Origin: Uloborus plumipes | Lineage: Eukaryota > Arthropoda > Arachnida > Araneae > Uloboridae | Length of the DNA stretch: 64,000 nucleotides | Direction: 5' to 3' | NCBI GenBank assembly: GCA_038373865.1 | Contig: JAXGGA010003020.1 | Span: forward strand, 1 to 64,000 | Notes under the pieces: generated by a model | Database searches by the model: none | The model's input: only the letters and a program-made list of their open reading frames with translations | Told to the model about the DNA's origin: nothing | In this document: positions 47,101 through 59,774 of the stretch, one piece after another | Layout of the letters: each line of letters opens with the position of its first letter | Numbering within the stretch: the first letter of the stretch is position 1 | Translations under genes and position numbers: made by a program

Positions 47101-48400
47101 ATCCTTGAATAATATTATTCAATTCTTAGCATTATATTATCTAGATAGAGTTTAAAGATATTTTTAAACGTCAGGCATTAATAAGTTAAAATAAAAGTTA
47201 TATAAAAAAAAAAAACCGCTTTTTTCTTGAAAAGAAATGGTTACACATTTCACACGTTGAAAATAAAAATAGATCGTATAGCTTCCTTCCCTAACACTCT
47301 TTATTTCAAAGTTAGTTTCTTTTGACGACGATTACTATTATGGTGTCCTTGGTATTTGTTATTCTACTCCCCCCTCCAAAAAAATCACTCCGCTAAAATA
47401 TGTAAAGGAGCATTTTCACTATGCATAAAAAAAAAAGTGTGTGTCATGCTAAGTGCCAATGTAGGGTATTTTTTATTAGTGTAAGACCATGTATTTTTAA
47501 AGTTCTTTGTACTATAACATTGATATTTTGAATGAATTTACAGCCAAATTGTGTATGTGTGTGCGCTTTCTTTGTAGAAGATGAGACGATTGTCTCACCA
47601 GTAATTTGTTAAGAGTGCATGCTATTGTCTTTGTGTTCTTATTATTATTGCCTTTTTTACTTCTAAGAATTTAATATTTAAGTGAGGATCGAATTCGATG
47701 GCAAAAATGAAATGTGACCCCCCCCCCCTCCTTCTTCTTTATACATTTTACATAGGTGTTAGTAAAATTAGGATGTACATTTTCACATAAAATTCCAAAG
47801 CGAAAAAGTGTTTCTCTGTCTTTGATCACTAAACAACTGTCTTTGATAACTTTAATATCTTTGCAAAAAGCATGCTAACCGTAAAAAAGCTTCAAAATAG
47901 CTGTAATAAAATTGAGCTGGTAATGATCATAAACTCAGATGAGCTGTTAAACTTTTAAGTTGAAAGGTTTTTTTAACCCTCTTTCATAACAAAGGCGAAA
48001 AAAACCCTTCTAATGCTTTAAATCCAATTAAAAGTTAGCTCTCAGAAATAATAACAAAACCAGCTCCGTTCCTCAACTCAATAAAATTAAAACCTCTATT
48101 ATTAAACTTTTCTTTTCGCCACAATAGAAAACTTTTTTAATAGAATATTCATGAAATGCTTTTTCTTTCTCTTAATTCTTTTCCTAAGTAAAGCATAATT
48201 AAATTTCTTTGTGAGAATATAAACCGAAAATGGAAGTAGCTGCGGCGTTCAAGCTGATATTTTGTGCAGAAATTGTTTCAGATTCAAAAACAATGTAAGT
48301 GAAAGTTCTTTTATTTTAGTTTTTAAATAAGCAGTTTCTTAATTATTACACTTTTAAATTTCTAGCAAAAATGTATTTATTTTTTTTAAAGAAAGCAACT
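44177..48400. other. Anonymous A+T-rich DNA
   Basis: No gene is supported in about 4.2 kb. Present are homopolymer runs (for example A near 46494-46508 and 46689-46703), small (AAAT)n stretches near 45270, and a 10-C run near 47718. The 92-codon frame at 44263-44541 has no domain. Confidence 0.55.
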
Positions 48401-48702
48401 GGTGGTGTTGTTGTTGTTGTCTTGTGCCAGTTAGGATGGCAATTTGGGGTGCGCTGCTTCACTTTTCCAACTGTACCCTCATTTGGTGTGAAGACCGACT
48501 TCCACAGTACACACATATGCCACAGGCATCCCGTTTATAGAATCGTTATAGGCATCCATTCACAGAACAACAACACATTCACACAAAGAAAGGACAAGGA
48601 CAGGAGAGAGAAAGTCCATTCATGCCAGAGCCGGGATTGGAACCCGGGACCACACTATCCGGGTCAGACTTCTCTGACCGCTAGACAAGGTGGCCGGCGA
48701 CG
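48401..48702 (-). mobile_element. tRNA-derived SINE, copy 2
   Basis: On the minus strand the head reads GGCCACCTTGTCTAGCGGTC with B box CCCGGGTTCCAATCCCGG (48640s-48650s). The body then shows ATGAATGGACTTTCTCTC, CTTTGTGTGAATGTG, GAAGTCGGTCTTCACACC, and CGCACCCCAAATTGCCATCC. The tail is an (AAC)n microsatellite (48401-48422 as GTT repeats on the plus strand). Head, body and simple-repeat tail are a complete SINE of about 300 bp. A 126-codon plus-strand frame across it is read-through of the SINE, not a gene. Confidence 0.82.
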
Positions 48703-49728
48703 TTCCACCTTCGTGACCCATTTTGGATTTGAGCGCCTCACTAATTTTTAAAACTATTATATGGAGGCATACTAGAAAAATTACTGGTGTCTTTACCGCA
48801 AATGTTTTTCTTTTTATTTTTTGGTAATGTTTTCTTTTTAAGTTGTCAATATGATATAAGAAATTAAAATAAATAAATAAATAAATAAATAAATAAACAA
48901 TTCGCTCGCAGAGCAAAATCTGCTCGAAGAATACTACTAATCAAGTTAATAATAAACGTTCGCATAAGAATTAAATAAATATCTTAGTGTTTGAAAAATG
49001 AAAAAAATATAAATAACTTAATGCATAAAAAAGCAGGAAAACTGCATACAAGTGCTTCGTCGTCACAACGAACGTCTTCTTCAATGCAAAGAATGTAAGA
49101 ATATAGATGAAAAGTCAGCCGACAAAAGAAACATGCATAAAAGCAAGCAGTTTAAAAAGTAAACATAGCGGATTTACACATAACACATCACCACTGAGAG
49201 AATTTTTAACCAATAAATAACCACTATGAGTGCAAACAAAGAGCAAATGCTTTTATGATTTTGATAAGATCTAATTTTCTTTTTTCAGAAAGTATATTCT
49301 AATGCAGTGGATATCAGTTGGAAATGAAGCAGATAAGGATACAGTACAATAATTGGGATTTCGGCTCGACCGTAACGTTTCATACAGCCATCGTTTTATT
49401 TTGTTCTTACCAAATCTTTCTACGTCAAGATAATTGACGACTGTAAGGAAAATGTCCAAGATTCCCCCATTATCGAAATCTTCTAGTAGTTAGACTTGGA
49501 TAAAACCGAAATATTTTTATTACTTCAAAATAGGTTATTTCGTTAATTAGGAAGTCTCAAAGTCGTCGTATTTTACTGCTTTGCCATTTTCTGCATAATG
49601 TTAAATGTAACATATATGAACATCCAACTAATAGCGAGAGAGCTCTTTTTGACGGTTAACTAACTAGTAATAATGTCCAAAGATATATATTCATATTAGT
49701 TTCGTTTTATTTCATTGAATACACACAT
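48703..49728. other. Anonymous region with (AAAT)n and a diverged R2 copy
   Basis: (AAAT)n runs at about 48866-48897. A diverged R2-like fragment (AAGCAGGAAAACTGCATACA, GTGCTTCGTCGTCAC, TTCAATGCAAAGAA) is at 49029-49095. No gene. Confidence 0.5.
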
Positions 49729-51345
49729 ATGAGCCAATATTTAGAAAAGTGCCAATTTGAAGTTGGAGTTTTTTGAAAAAAAAACTTTTTTTGCAGAAAA
49801 AAACTAATATTGGATTTTAAGTCTAAAGTGGGTCTAAATGCAAGAAAATAAAAGGGGGGAGGTCAAGGAAGTTAGTTACCCCCTCCTTAGGTTACTCACT
49901 TTTAAGCCGTTACAGATCTGATGAATGTTACAGATCTGATGTTAATATGAGTTACATATTGGAGTTTATGCTTTCAGTCTTCGTTAACATCTCTAAATAT
50001 GATATCATTTCCTTGCATTTTTAACATAGAATTAAGATAATTATATTAAATATATATATTAGGCTAAAAAATCGAATTTCATTATAAAAAAGCATTTCTT
50101 GGAAATAAAAATGAGCGATAAGGTTTTTAGATAAAATAAATTTTGAGATTACCAAATCCAAGCTAATAAAACGTTTGTTTTGTTTTAAAACAACACACAA
50201 CTTCAACTTTTTCAACACACAACTCTGCTTGCTTTGCTTTAATTAGTTGCAGGAAATTTAATTTCTTGATCAGAAATTCAAATTTAGCATGCTAGTTATT
50301 ATCTAGTTATTTAGCAAAGTTATGAGAAATTGAAGCACCAAAAAAAATAAATAAATAAATAAAATAATAATAATTAATTAACTTAATTTCTGCAGTGTCA
50401 ATTTTTCTTATTTTACTAACTTCTATTGTTAGGTCATACAAACCACAAATGAAGCAATTGTACTAAAACTCATTGCTTTTCATTTTTTAAGAACAAAAAT
50501 ATTCAATATATATGGCTAAAACCTATGATTTTTACTTCTTATAATTCTGAAACGTGTGAGTTATTTCTGTAACATATTCGCTGTTTTTCAATGTTACCGC
50601 TCTGACTGTTACCGATCTGACAAACTGACAAAGTTTTTTTTTTATTTCTGAGTCGATCGCACTAAACCAAAATCAAACACGTGGTTTTTTCACGTGTAAT
50701 AAAGGACTATACTTATATATAAAATAATTTTTAAAATAATAAAAACTGCGCATTTTAGAGCGTGTTACCGATCTGATGACTTAAATGACACACATTTTAT
50801 AAAATCACTTTAAAAAATCTTACCTACAATTTTAGATGCAGAAATGCTAATTTTTAATTACGATTCTATAAAACATCCCACCAGGTACTAATTATCACGT
50901 GGTAAAGGTGCAGGAAATGATTTTGGGAGCCTAAACAACGATCGGAAGTTATTGTTACCACTCTGACGGCGGAACTTGGGACACACTTATTTCGCATCGG
51001 CTAGAAAATCAGAAATCGATTAAAACAAAAATGAAGTAAAATATTAACAAAGGGGTAGAAATAGAATCGTTTTTTGTGCAAGTGCGTTTTTTTGGGAAGT
51101 TAGAAAGTGCGCATGACCTGTTTGTATGGTAAGCTTTGCTACTGGGGACACGTTACCGATCTGATTTTTGATGTATAAAAACAATATTTTCGGAAGAAAA
51201 AAAATTTTTTTTCTGATGTCATTAGATGAAATGAAAGCAGAACCTTATCTTCTTTCTGGGAAAATTATTTTTTTAACTAGTTATTGAAACACTAGTTAAA
51301 ATTCACTTGGGACTCAAATTGGCACTTTTCTAAATATTAGCTCAT
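49729..51345. mobile_element. Word-repeat DNA element E5 (GTTACCGATCTGA family)
   Basis: Inverted 32-bp ends (ATGAGC(C/T)AATATTTAGAA and onward) match at 31 of 32 positions between 49729-49760 and 51314-51345. The 13-bp word GTTAC(C/A)G(A/C)TCTGA or close variants occurs at 49909, 49927, 50593, 50608, 50764, 50954 and 51152, all on the plus strand. Next to the left end TA is present (49728-49729 within TATGAG); on the right the flank is TG. The TGAG start is shared with E6. There is no ORF above 65 codons. Confidence 0.8.
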
Positions 51346-52318
51346 GTACATATATTTCTTCTATTTGTTGTGAAAGCTACGCTAAGAAGCTTTATTTTAT
51401 TTCTTTACTTTATCTTAGCGTTAGATAATGTTTATTTTAGGAAACAAATTATTTTATCCCTTTTTTTTAGACTTGTTTCGCACGATGCCTCAAAAATTAC
51501 CAATAAAAACCTTTTTATGTTGGATAAAATACATTTATACGTTTAGATTTATGACGCATTTACTTTGTCCCTTATGGTACCATTTTAAATGAAATTTGAA
51601 ATAAAATATAATTCCTGCCTCCGAATTCGAAACATGTTTTCTCCTGTGCACCAGTATTTAAGCTGAAGAACACATTTTTTATGACATTGTATCAATTGAC
51701 GTCTTTAGATTTTTGCAATGACGTATGATGATGACGAGAATATTTGAATACTGCTGTGAATATTTTTTTTAACTCTCTTTCTACGTTATAGTTAGCAATG
51801 TCTGTACATTGTGTGTAATAAGCTATACAGTGTTCCAAAGAGGTAGGATGTTGCAAAGCTTTTATTCTATTTATATCGTCAGTATTATTTTCAGTATAAC
51901 ATTTTTATATTACATAGTTGCTCACATCTCTATGCAGACATGACGTCATTCAAGCATTGACGTCAAATCATTTCTGGCTTTTTTTACTTCCTAGCCTTTT
52001 TTCAGCTTTTATTTTGTAGTTAATGAAGTAGTGCTTTCGTGAAAATTTTCTGCTCAGTTTTCAATATATTTCAATCATATTTCCTTTTTAATTACCTTTT
52101 ATTATTTTTTTGCTTTGCGGCATTTTTATTTTTGAATATTCTTACTTATTTGTGTACGTAATACTGTACGTGGAAACCAAAAGTAAATTGCATTCGCTTC
52201 TAAGTCCAATTTTACATGAGAGGGTCATTCTTATTTTTTGTAACTGTAACAGACATTTCAATGAAACTCTTTTTTAGAGGATTTTTTTAGGGAAATTTTT
52301 GGATTTTTGTTTTGATCT

Positions 52319-52319
52319 C

Positions 52320-52388
<69 letters not shown>

Positions 52389-52415
52389 GTGTGTGTGCGC
52401 GCGCGCGCGCGCGTT
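52319..52415 (+). repeat. (GT)n-(GC)n compound microsatellite
   Basis: About 30 GT units with one GC interruption pass into a run of GC units (GTGTGTGCGCGCGCGCGCG) of about nine repeats. Alternating purine-pyrimidine tracts like this favour left-handed Z-DNA. It is likely to be length-polymorphic. Confidence 0.95.
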
Positions 52416-54959
52416 AAGTATTTCAATTATTTTTTTTCTCTCTTGGGGTAGTGAGATATCTACTTGATTCTGATTTAGAGATCAAGATTGCTTACTGGGG
52501 TGATTTTGTGTAATACCTGACGTGTTACAAAATGTATTTTTTTTTGCAATGGTAGATAATCAGCCACGTGATACTTTGCTACTAGACCAATGAAATTCAG
52601 TCATTCAAATCAAATACTATCATGTACTTTTTTGCGTGTAAAATATAGAGTTTACTTTTATTTTATTTTTTTTGTTTGTTTTGTTTTTTATAAATTTGTT
52701 TACACCGCAATTTTTTTTTTGATTCGCTGCCTTTTTTTATTGGATATACCTTTCGGACTGAATGTTGCGAATTATTTTTCCATTCTTTAACTCTAAACGC
52801 CTATCTTCGGTGGCTTTAAATAGTTTTGAGAACATTCAAGTTAAATGCTTTTTTCAATGAAAGAGGGACTTTTAACTTACATATTTTCGTCATTATGTCT
52901 GACCGTTTTATCCCTTCATAGAACGTGCTTGGTGTTTGGGTAAAATTATATGCGCATATTTTACTTTACGAAAAAATAATATTTTATTTTGGAGTTTGAA
53001 GGGAAATTTACATTTTTGCAAATAGCTGTTAAAAAAAACCTTTTATAGCATGAACTTTGCCATGCGTGTATACCTAGTATACCAGTTAGCCTTACACATC
53101 TCATTTTATGCTTTGATTCAAAAATTTAGCAAGAAGCTTAAAAGTTATTTGTTTTGCAGCATTGAATATTATTATAAGGAATTAAACCTTCAAATGAAGT
53201 GATTTATAATTACTTTTAATGCAGCATAAATTGCTGTAACATTCTCTTGATGTAATAATTTGAGTAAAGCTATCAAACATTTAGTTTTTAGGGGTACTTA
53301 CTAGGTTTACACATATTAACGTAATACGTAACACGCCCTACCAGTTTGAATCATCTGTTCCAGATCTACTGTTAAATTTGTAATCAACCTAGCATTTTTT
53401 TACTATAGGTCGATAGGTAGAAATCATTGAGTCAAAATATTGCATTAATGGAAGGATTGTGGAGACAATATCGTCCTTTATTAGTACTAATATATATACT
53501 TTTAGAATATTCTAATGTAACTGAAGGATATATCTATTATGGATGGTGATATTGCATCTATGATTAATACTTTAAATGCATATACACATACACACCATGA
53601 CAGTGGATATTGTGGAAACATTTTCTCATTTGTCAAACTGCTACGGGTAAAGAATAAACGGAGTTTTTTTCTTTTACAGATGATTTTCAGTTTCTGATGT
53701 TAGCGGCACATACATCTCTGTACTGCATCACTGTCACAGCTATTCTACCTAGGTTGAAAAAAAAACCCACAAATTAAGAATTTAAGAAGTAGAATAATAA
53801 TAAAAGCAAAAATAAGATGGATAAATAAAATAACATTTAAGTAAGAAAAACAACGTAACATGTAGGAATATGAAATGTGTTTATTTCAAAACAAATGTTC
53901 GTTATCGGTGCAATACTTCAATAAGCCAAGTATCATTTATGAAACAAGATTTAAGCTAAACATTTATATATTTTTTTGCACTTAAAATTATTAAGTTTAT
54001 AAAACATCGCACCGACTGAAAAATATCTACATATGTGTTTTGTACCGAAACTTCAGTAAACGTTCGAAATGAGATTCTTTGTAAGCGATATTTTTACTTA
54101 CATCTTACAAAGATATTCTAAAATAATAATAATGATAATAATAATAATAAAAGTAATAATGAAACATTTCGCTCAATATAAACTCCTTAAGGAATAAAAA
54201 AAAATAAAAAATAAAAAATTAATCAAAAATGAAAAGTTGTACGATCAGGGCATAATATAAAATTATCGTAGAAGTGCAGTTGTCGTTTTAAAGCTTCCGA
54301 TTCTGACGACTTTCAGCTTTAAGTAAAGTTTGAATTATTTAGTACTTTAGTTTGCCTATATACATTATACCCAGCCTATATACATATATACATAATACCC
54401 AGTAAGTTGAGCTCGAATTATACCAATGTAGATTGAAGCTTTCTCTAATCTTCTATTTCTTCTCATTTGTAGTTTAGAAGTTGGATTCAGTAATCCCACA
54501 GCACGCATTATAACCTAAGTCCCTCGGTTTTGAGATTATAATGAGTTTTGTTATATTTTCGTGCATATTTTAAAATCTCATTATTATCAATATCCCGAGT
54601 GGGATTTTCTTCATAACTTATTTGAAGGATAATGAAATAAAACTAATGCGGAAACAATTATGATGAGATATATTACGTTATAAAAGGGTGAATAGTTAGA
54701 CTTTCACAAAAGTGGGAAATAACTGCTATTGTTGGATTAAGTAGCATTATTGGCTGTATCACGTGCTCTTTAATAGGTGGAGAAAGAAAAAAAGTCATTT
54801 ATCACTTTTTAGTACATATTAACACATTTTGTTTTGATATTAGATTTTTTTTATCTTCGTGCTTTCGTTTCACATCTTTGAATAAGTAATTCATTAGATC
54901 GGCGTCTCACTTCCAAGATTTCTTAAGTGATGGAAAATAATTATTTTGGAGGAGAAACT

Positions 54960-55312
54960 CTTTCAGAAAGAAATAAAAAAATTTCTTCTGAAGCATAGAA
55001 AATTCTTTCAAAACAGGCAGTTTTTTCAAAAATCGAAGGAAGATAGTTTTTACAACTGAAAAATAAATTTTTTCTTCAAAAAAAGAGATATTTTATTTTT
55101 TTAAAGGCATATTTTCTACAATAAAAAGAAATTTCCTTTATAAGAGGAAAAGAATTTTTTTGATCCGAAAAAACGAAAGGTTTTCTTTAAGAGAAAAAGG
55201 ATTTTTTCTATGAGAAAAAAGGTAATTTTTTTTAAATAAGAAAAAGAATATTTTTCCTATAAGAAAATTTTTAATATATTTTTATTGAAAAAAAAAAAAA
55301 AAAAAAAAAAAA
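54960..55312. repeat. Degenerate A/T-rich near-tandem repeats and A-run
   Basis: A phrase like ATAAGA(A/G)AAAGAATTTTTT recurs loosely every 35-45 bp between about 55110 and 55270. It ends in roughly 24 A residues at 55288-55312, followed by a short G-run. The units are too diverged to give a consensus by eye. Confidence 0.5.
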
Positions 55313-58300
55313 TCAAAAAAAGTAGGGGGGGGTGGAGATGAGAAACAGTTTTTACATTAATATTTATAGTATATTTTTCCAGTGTATGTGTATCATGTAG
55401 TGTATGATATACATAATTTAAGAATGTGTAATGATATTTTCACATATTTTATTTTGATTTTAGTGTGTGCTCTGAGTAGCCAAATTACTCAATTTCAAGT
55501 AAGTGTATCTTCTTTGGAAACCATATAAACAAGAAAATATACTCAACTTGCATAGTATTTAAGTGGAATACTTATTTGGCTGCGACATTTTATTTTTAAT
55601 TCCTGTCCCATTTTGGCTTACAGTGGTCTAAAAGTTTCATTTTTGGCTAACCAAACACATAACTACGGATAGACTTTCTTATCGGATGATTAGTTTTGGC
55701 AATACAACATTTCGTGTTTTCGTCTCTAAAGTGAGTTATCATCCTAAAAAATGAGTAATAGTTTAGCATTTGACTTTGAACTATGATCTATTTGCCATTC
55801 TTTTAGATACTATTAAGCTACTGCTATATTTATATCAGATTTTATTTTTCCCAATAGACTAAGTCTGTTAGAAATTCCTAATACTTACCTCCCATCGCTT
55901 TTTTTATTGCAAAAATTGTAAAATATCTTCGAGAAACAAATTCTCGTATATCGTCTCACTCAGAGAAATTTCAATGAAATTTCTCTAAACCATCAAAGTA
56001 GCTATTAAATCTGCTTCTATTGTTGGTACATAGCACAAATTTGACAAATCAAATGAAGTCCAAGTTTTTCATAGTTTTTCGTTTTTTGTGGAAGAACTTT
56101 TCCCTTTAAGGAAATGTCGTGTCATAATGTTTTTTTTTCTTTTGCTTAATAAAAATTCTTTGAAAATTTCTCATGAAAAGTTTTACATTTTTCTTACTAT
56201 GTAAGCTGCTTGCCCATTTCCTCAAAAACTCGTAAAAAGTTAAGAGTTTAGAAGAACTGTGGCAGACTTTTTCACTTAAAGTATGTTTCAGAACTTTTAA
56301 ACGCGTATTACTTCTGCACTATAATTTACAGCAATGCGTTTATTGACAATAAACAAGTTTCAGATATTAATAGCTCATATTCTCTGCTGTAAGCTTTACG
56401 ACTCGAAAAGCTTGACTAATATTACAGTACATTTTGTAACTATTTTAATGCTTTTACTTAAAATAGTGTATTTAAAATACATATAAATAATAGAAAAAAA
56501 CATAGAAGAATGCGTAATGATTAATTAAAAGCTTTTTAGCACTAGCTCTTTTGGGAGAAGTTCAAACTCCTTAAAGAAAAAGTTAGCAACATATTTTTTG
56601 TGCCTTTTTATCGAAAAATTACGAACAATATATAAATCCTGAATATATTTCTAATTTTCAGTTTTATGAAATGGAAAAAATGATACTAAAAAATCAATTC
56701 ATTGTTATGCAAAGTAAAGCCAAGCAGTAAATATTTTTCAAAGGAAAATACTTATTATATGGCATAGATTTTATAGTAATAAAGAACAAGTTGCGTGTTA
56801 AATCTTTAACGTTACTTTATGAATTAGTTTTTGCCTACATATCAACTAACATTTTTTTTTAAACTTTAGTATTGATACCTTTCATACAGAGTTCATTAAA
56901 CCATATGGTTTTCTCTCTTTTATTTCGTTGATTTATTTGCTGAAAATTAGTTTCTCAAAGTCAATGCCTTTAATTCATTTTAAATGCCGAAAAACTTTTG
57001 CTTTAATATTCTAAACTCCAGCTAGTGGATATGTCTGACTAAAACCTGCAATAATATTTCTTTTCAGTTAGAATTGAGAAATTTAAAATTGTTTACAGAT
57101 TAATATATTAAAAAAACATTGTTTAATGCATGAATTATAATTGACTGTATGTTTGTACAGATGATGTTTTTATACATTTTAACACTCGTTCAACACGAAT
57201 GAGAAAATGTCAGAAGAAACGCAGTTTTATGTGTATTTACAAATATTTCCCGAATTTAAATTTAACAGAACGTAATTTTCTAACACTCAAACTTTAGTTT
57301 CTGGGTCATTTACAGGCAAAGTGAAAATGTGATGATAATTACTTTGAATATCAGCGCCAAGAGAGATGAAATGCTTATTTTATGTTATCCTAGATAATCA
57401 AAGCGTTGCAGCTCTTTGCTTTTGGAATATTCTGCTTGAGTTTTGCTTCATAAAGAAATGTAGTGTAAGAAGGAAATGACTGTATTTTGCTTCAGTTACG
57501 TAAGTACAAAAATCATTGTATTTACTTCCAGGAAATATCACTTATTTTATCATTATTGTTACGTTTATTGAGCTTTGGAAAATAAATAGTTTAGGCAAAT
57601 GAACAAAGTATCTTTTAGAGAGAAATAAATGTAGCATATGTATATAAACATTTTCAGAAAAAGATTTGTTACTAACAAAATTTTTCACTTAATTAACGGA
57701 GTTGGCTTTCATATATATTTTAATACTATGTTAAATGCAAATCTAGATTGGTAGAAATTTACTTTGATTAGTGTTGGTAGATATTCACTTTGGTTGAATA
57801 CCAAAGTGAATTCCAGACAATCCATACTTTCTATTAAATTTATTTATTTAGGGGAACATTTATTTTAGACAGTACATTACTGAAATAATGCATTCTATTT
57901 TATTAAATAGTTACGCATATAAGAGGATGGTTAGCTAGGAGAAATTTAATATTTTATCGTTAATATCTATTAAGTTGCTTTTCCGGTTTTATAATAAGTT
58001 CAAAGTTCAAAATTTAGTTTAAAAAAGTGTTATGATAATGTAAACATTTATTTATTTCATTATTTATCGAAATAAAGAAAAAAAAAAACTAATAAACAAA
58101 AAGAAGCAAAGAATAAAAACAGGAAATATGTTTTAAATATGTAATTTTATTGCGTGCAAGTTTAAAAAATGTTGTGGGGAATGGTAGTATTCCACCGCAA
58201 AGCAATGTTTTTTGATTTCAGTAGCAATATTTTCAAAACATGTGACGAAGTAAAAAACAGCGAGGAAAATGTCTCAAATTTCAGTAATAAAATATTATAT

Positions 58301-58513
58301 ATAAGTTAAGGATTCCGGGCTGTTGTGCCGTGGTCTGAATGGCTTTAATCCATACGTTTCGATCGCAACTGCGGCGGTCATCTTCAGTGGGTGTCGTTGA
58401 TTGATTTGAACAATCAACGACACCCACTGAAGATGACCGCCGCAGTTGCGATCGAAACGTATGGATTAAAGTCATTCAGACCACGGCACAACAGCCCGGA
58501 ATCCTTAACTTAT
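58301..58513. repeat. Near-perfect palindrome (103-bp arms, 7-bp loop)
   Basis: Arms 58301-58403 and 58411-58513 are complementary with a single visible difference (CTGAATGGCTTT against CTGAATGACTTT), around the loop ATTTGAA. The arms are notably G+C-richer than the region (CGATCGCAACTGCGGCGGTC). There is no ORF of its own. It may be a young foldback MITE or an inverted duplication of a short sequence. The RNA would form a long hairpin. Confidence 0.9.
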
Positions 58514-59640
58514 ATTTACACCGGCCGTGAAAGCCTTCATTCTTACAATAAAATATTAATTTCAAATAACTCATGTATACTTCACTTACTAAATATAATA
58601 CTTTTGTAACACATTATATAGTCCTTTTTGTCGTTCCACTTAACTCGAGGAAGTGGTTCAAAAACGGGCTATTTAAAGCTCATAAATAATCAAGAGTTGA
58701 TAGTTAAAAATGTTTCAACTAATGCAAATAAGTTAGTCATTTTTTTGCAGTTTTAGAGCAGATTTTATTAAAAAAACGTAATTTGAAGTTTAAAACAACA
58801 ATCGCGTTTCCATGAAAAAAAAAACCTTTTTAAATCAAAATTGAATTTTAAGCGATAAAGAAAAATTTAACAATGTTCATATCTAAGCAGAAGAGAGTTA
58901 TTTAGGTTTTTCCGTAAGCAATTTTCAATTTAATTTTAATTCGTCCTTTTCAACAGCTAATGAAAGAATCCACAACGCTTATTTCTTCAATTTCTCAGAA
59001 CAACTTAAATACCCTAATAAGTATAAATCAGTTTTCACATAAACACTTTGTTGCAAAACGGGAATTAGATAAATACTTCTATCCTTCCACCCATTTTATT
59101 TAAGGGAAAACCTCAAAATTACGCCTGAACGGAAGAGTAATTAAATACATTTTCAGGAAATTTTAAGCTTTACTTAACTCTTAAGATCTCATCAATTTCT
59201 AATTCACATGCTTCACCAAGCAGAGATCTCTGTAGATTTTCGGATTTAAAAAGAAATGAAGACCTTTATCATGCAAAAGAGCTTCTATTATGAAACTTTT
59301 AAATGGCTTGCAGGAGTCTATTGTGTTAATCCCAAACTAATGAAAGTCATCCAAGATAAAACTTATAAACAAATGACACTAGCTTTAAAATGTTTAAAAA
59401 CAGGATTAATTTTCTGCTTCAGGGGTAATATGACTCATCAGAGAGAAATCCAAAATTTTGAAAATTCATTTTTTCCTCTGAAACCAAGACAAATAATTTT
59501 ACAGTCTGTTCCAAATATATTCTGTTTTTTTTCTTCAGATTAAATAAATGCAAAATAGTTCTATACTATAGAATTTTGTCGTGCTACAGAAGCGTATTTA
59601 TTTAGAAGAATAATTAATGGTTCCAAATTTTATTAAAAAA
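58514..59640. other. Anonymous A+T-rich DNA
   Basis: A 95-codon plus-strand frame at 59256-59543 starts with ATG but carries no recognisable domain; I cannot support it as a gene. Nothing else is seen. Confidence 0.5.
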
Positions 59641-59654
59641 ATCAGAGTGAATTA

Positions 59655-59774
59655 GGAATATTAGTTGCAACGTTTGTTTCAAATGGGGCTGCGTTTACCT
59701 TCTTGCCATTTGCAGACCTTGTGCATTCCCCAAGACCGGCATTCACTCTTTCATGTGGCACCACCATCGGTGGA
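59655..59774. other. G+C-richer segment fused to a Tc1 relic
   Basis: About 120 bp of balanced composition (for example ACATGAAAGAGTGAATGCCG and GGTCTTGGGGAATGCACAAG on the minus strand) directly adjoins the broken end of the Tc1 relic. It does not match the corresponding part of the 33353-38293 copy. Its origin is unknown; it may be part of another repeat at the break point. Confidence 0.4.

Larger units (their letters stand above)
51346..58300. other. Anonymous A+T-rich DNA, longest element-free stretch
   Basis: In about 7 kb I find no gene and no inverted-repeat element. It contains the dinucleotide tract at 52319-52415, (ATA)n near 54123-54150, a degenerate A/T-rich tandem-like stretch at 54960-55280, and a long A-run at about 55288-55312. 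There is also a perfect 11-bp hairpin at 57784-57810. This is the most likely place for undetected intron or regulatory DNA, but nothing in the sequence shows it. Confidence 0.5.

Noticed and set aside
48371..48751. 126-codon plus-strand frame
   Set aside because: It lies across the minus-strand SINE; the Val run comes from the (GTT)n tail and the rest matches the SINE body.
57784..57810. Perfect 11-bp hairpin TTCACTTTGGT-TGAAT-ACCAAAGTGAA as a terminator
   Set aside because: No gene is adjacent, the genome is eukaryotic, and a single short hairpin in 7 kb of A+T-rich DNA is not informative.
59256..59543. 95-codon frame beginning with ATG
   Set aside because: No signal peptide, domain or repeat relation; not enough to call a gene.
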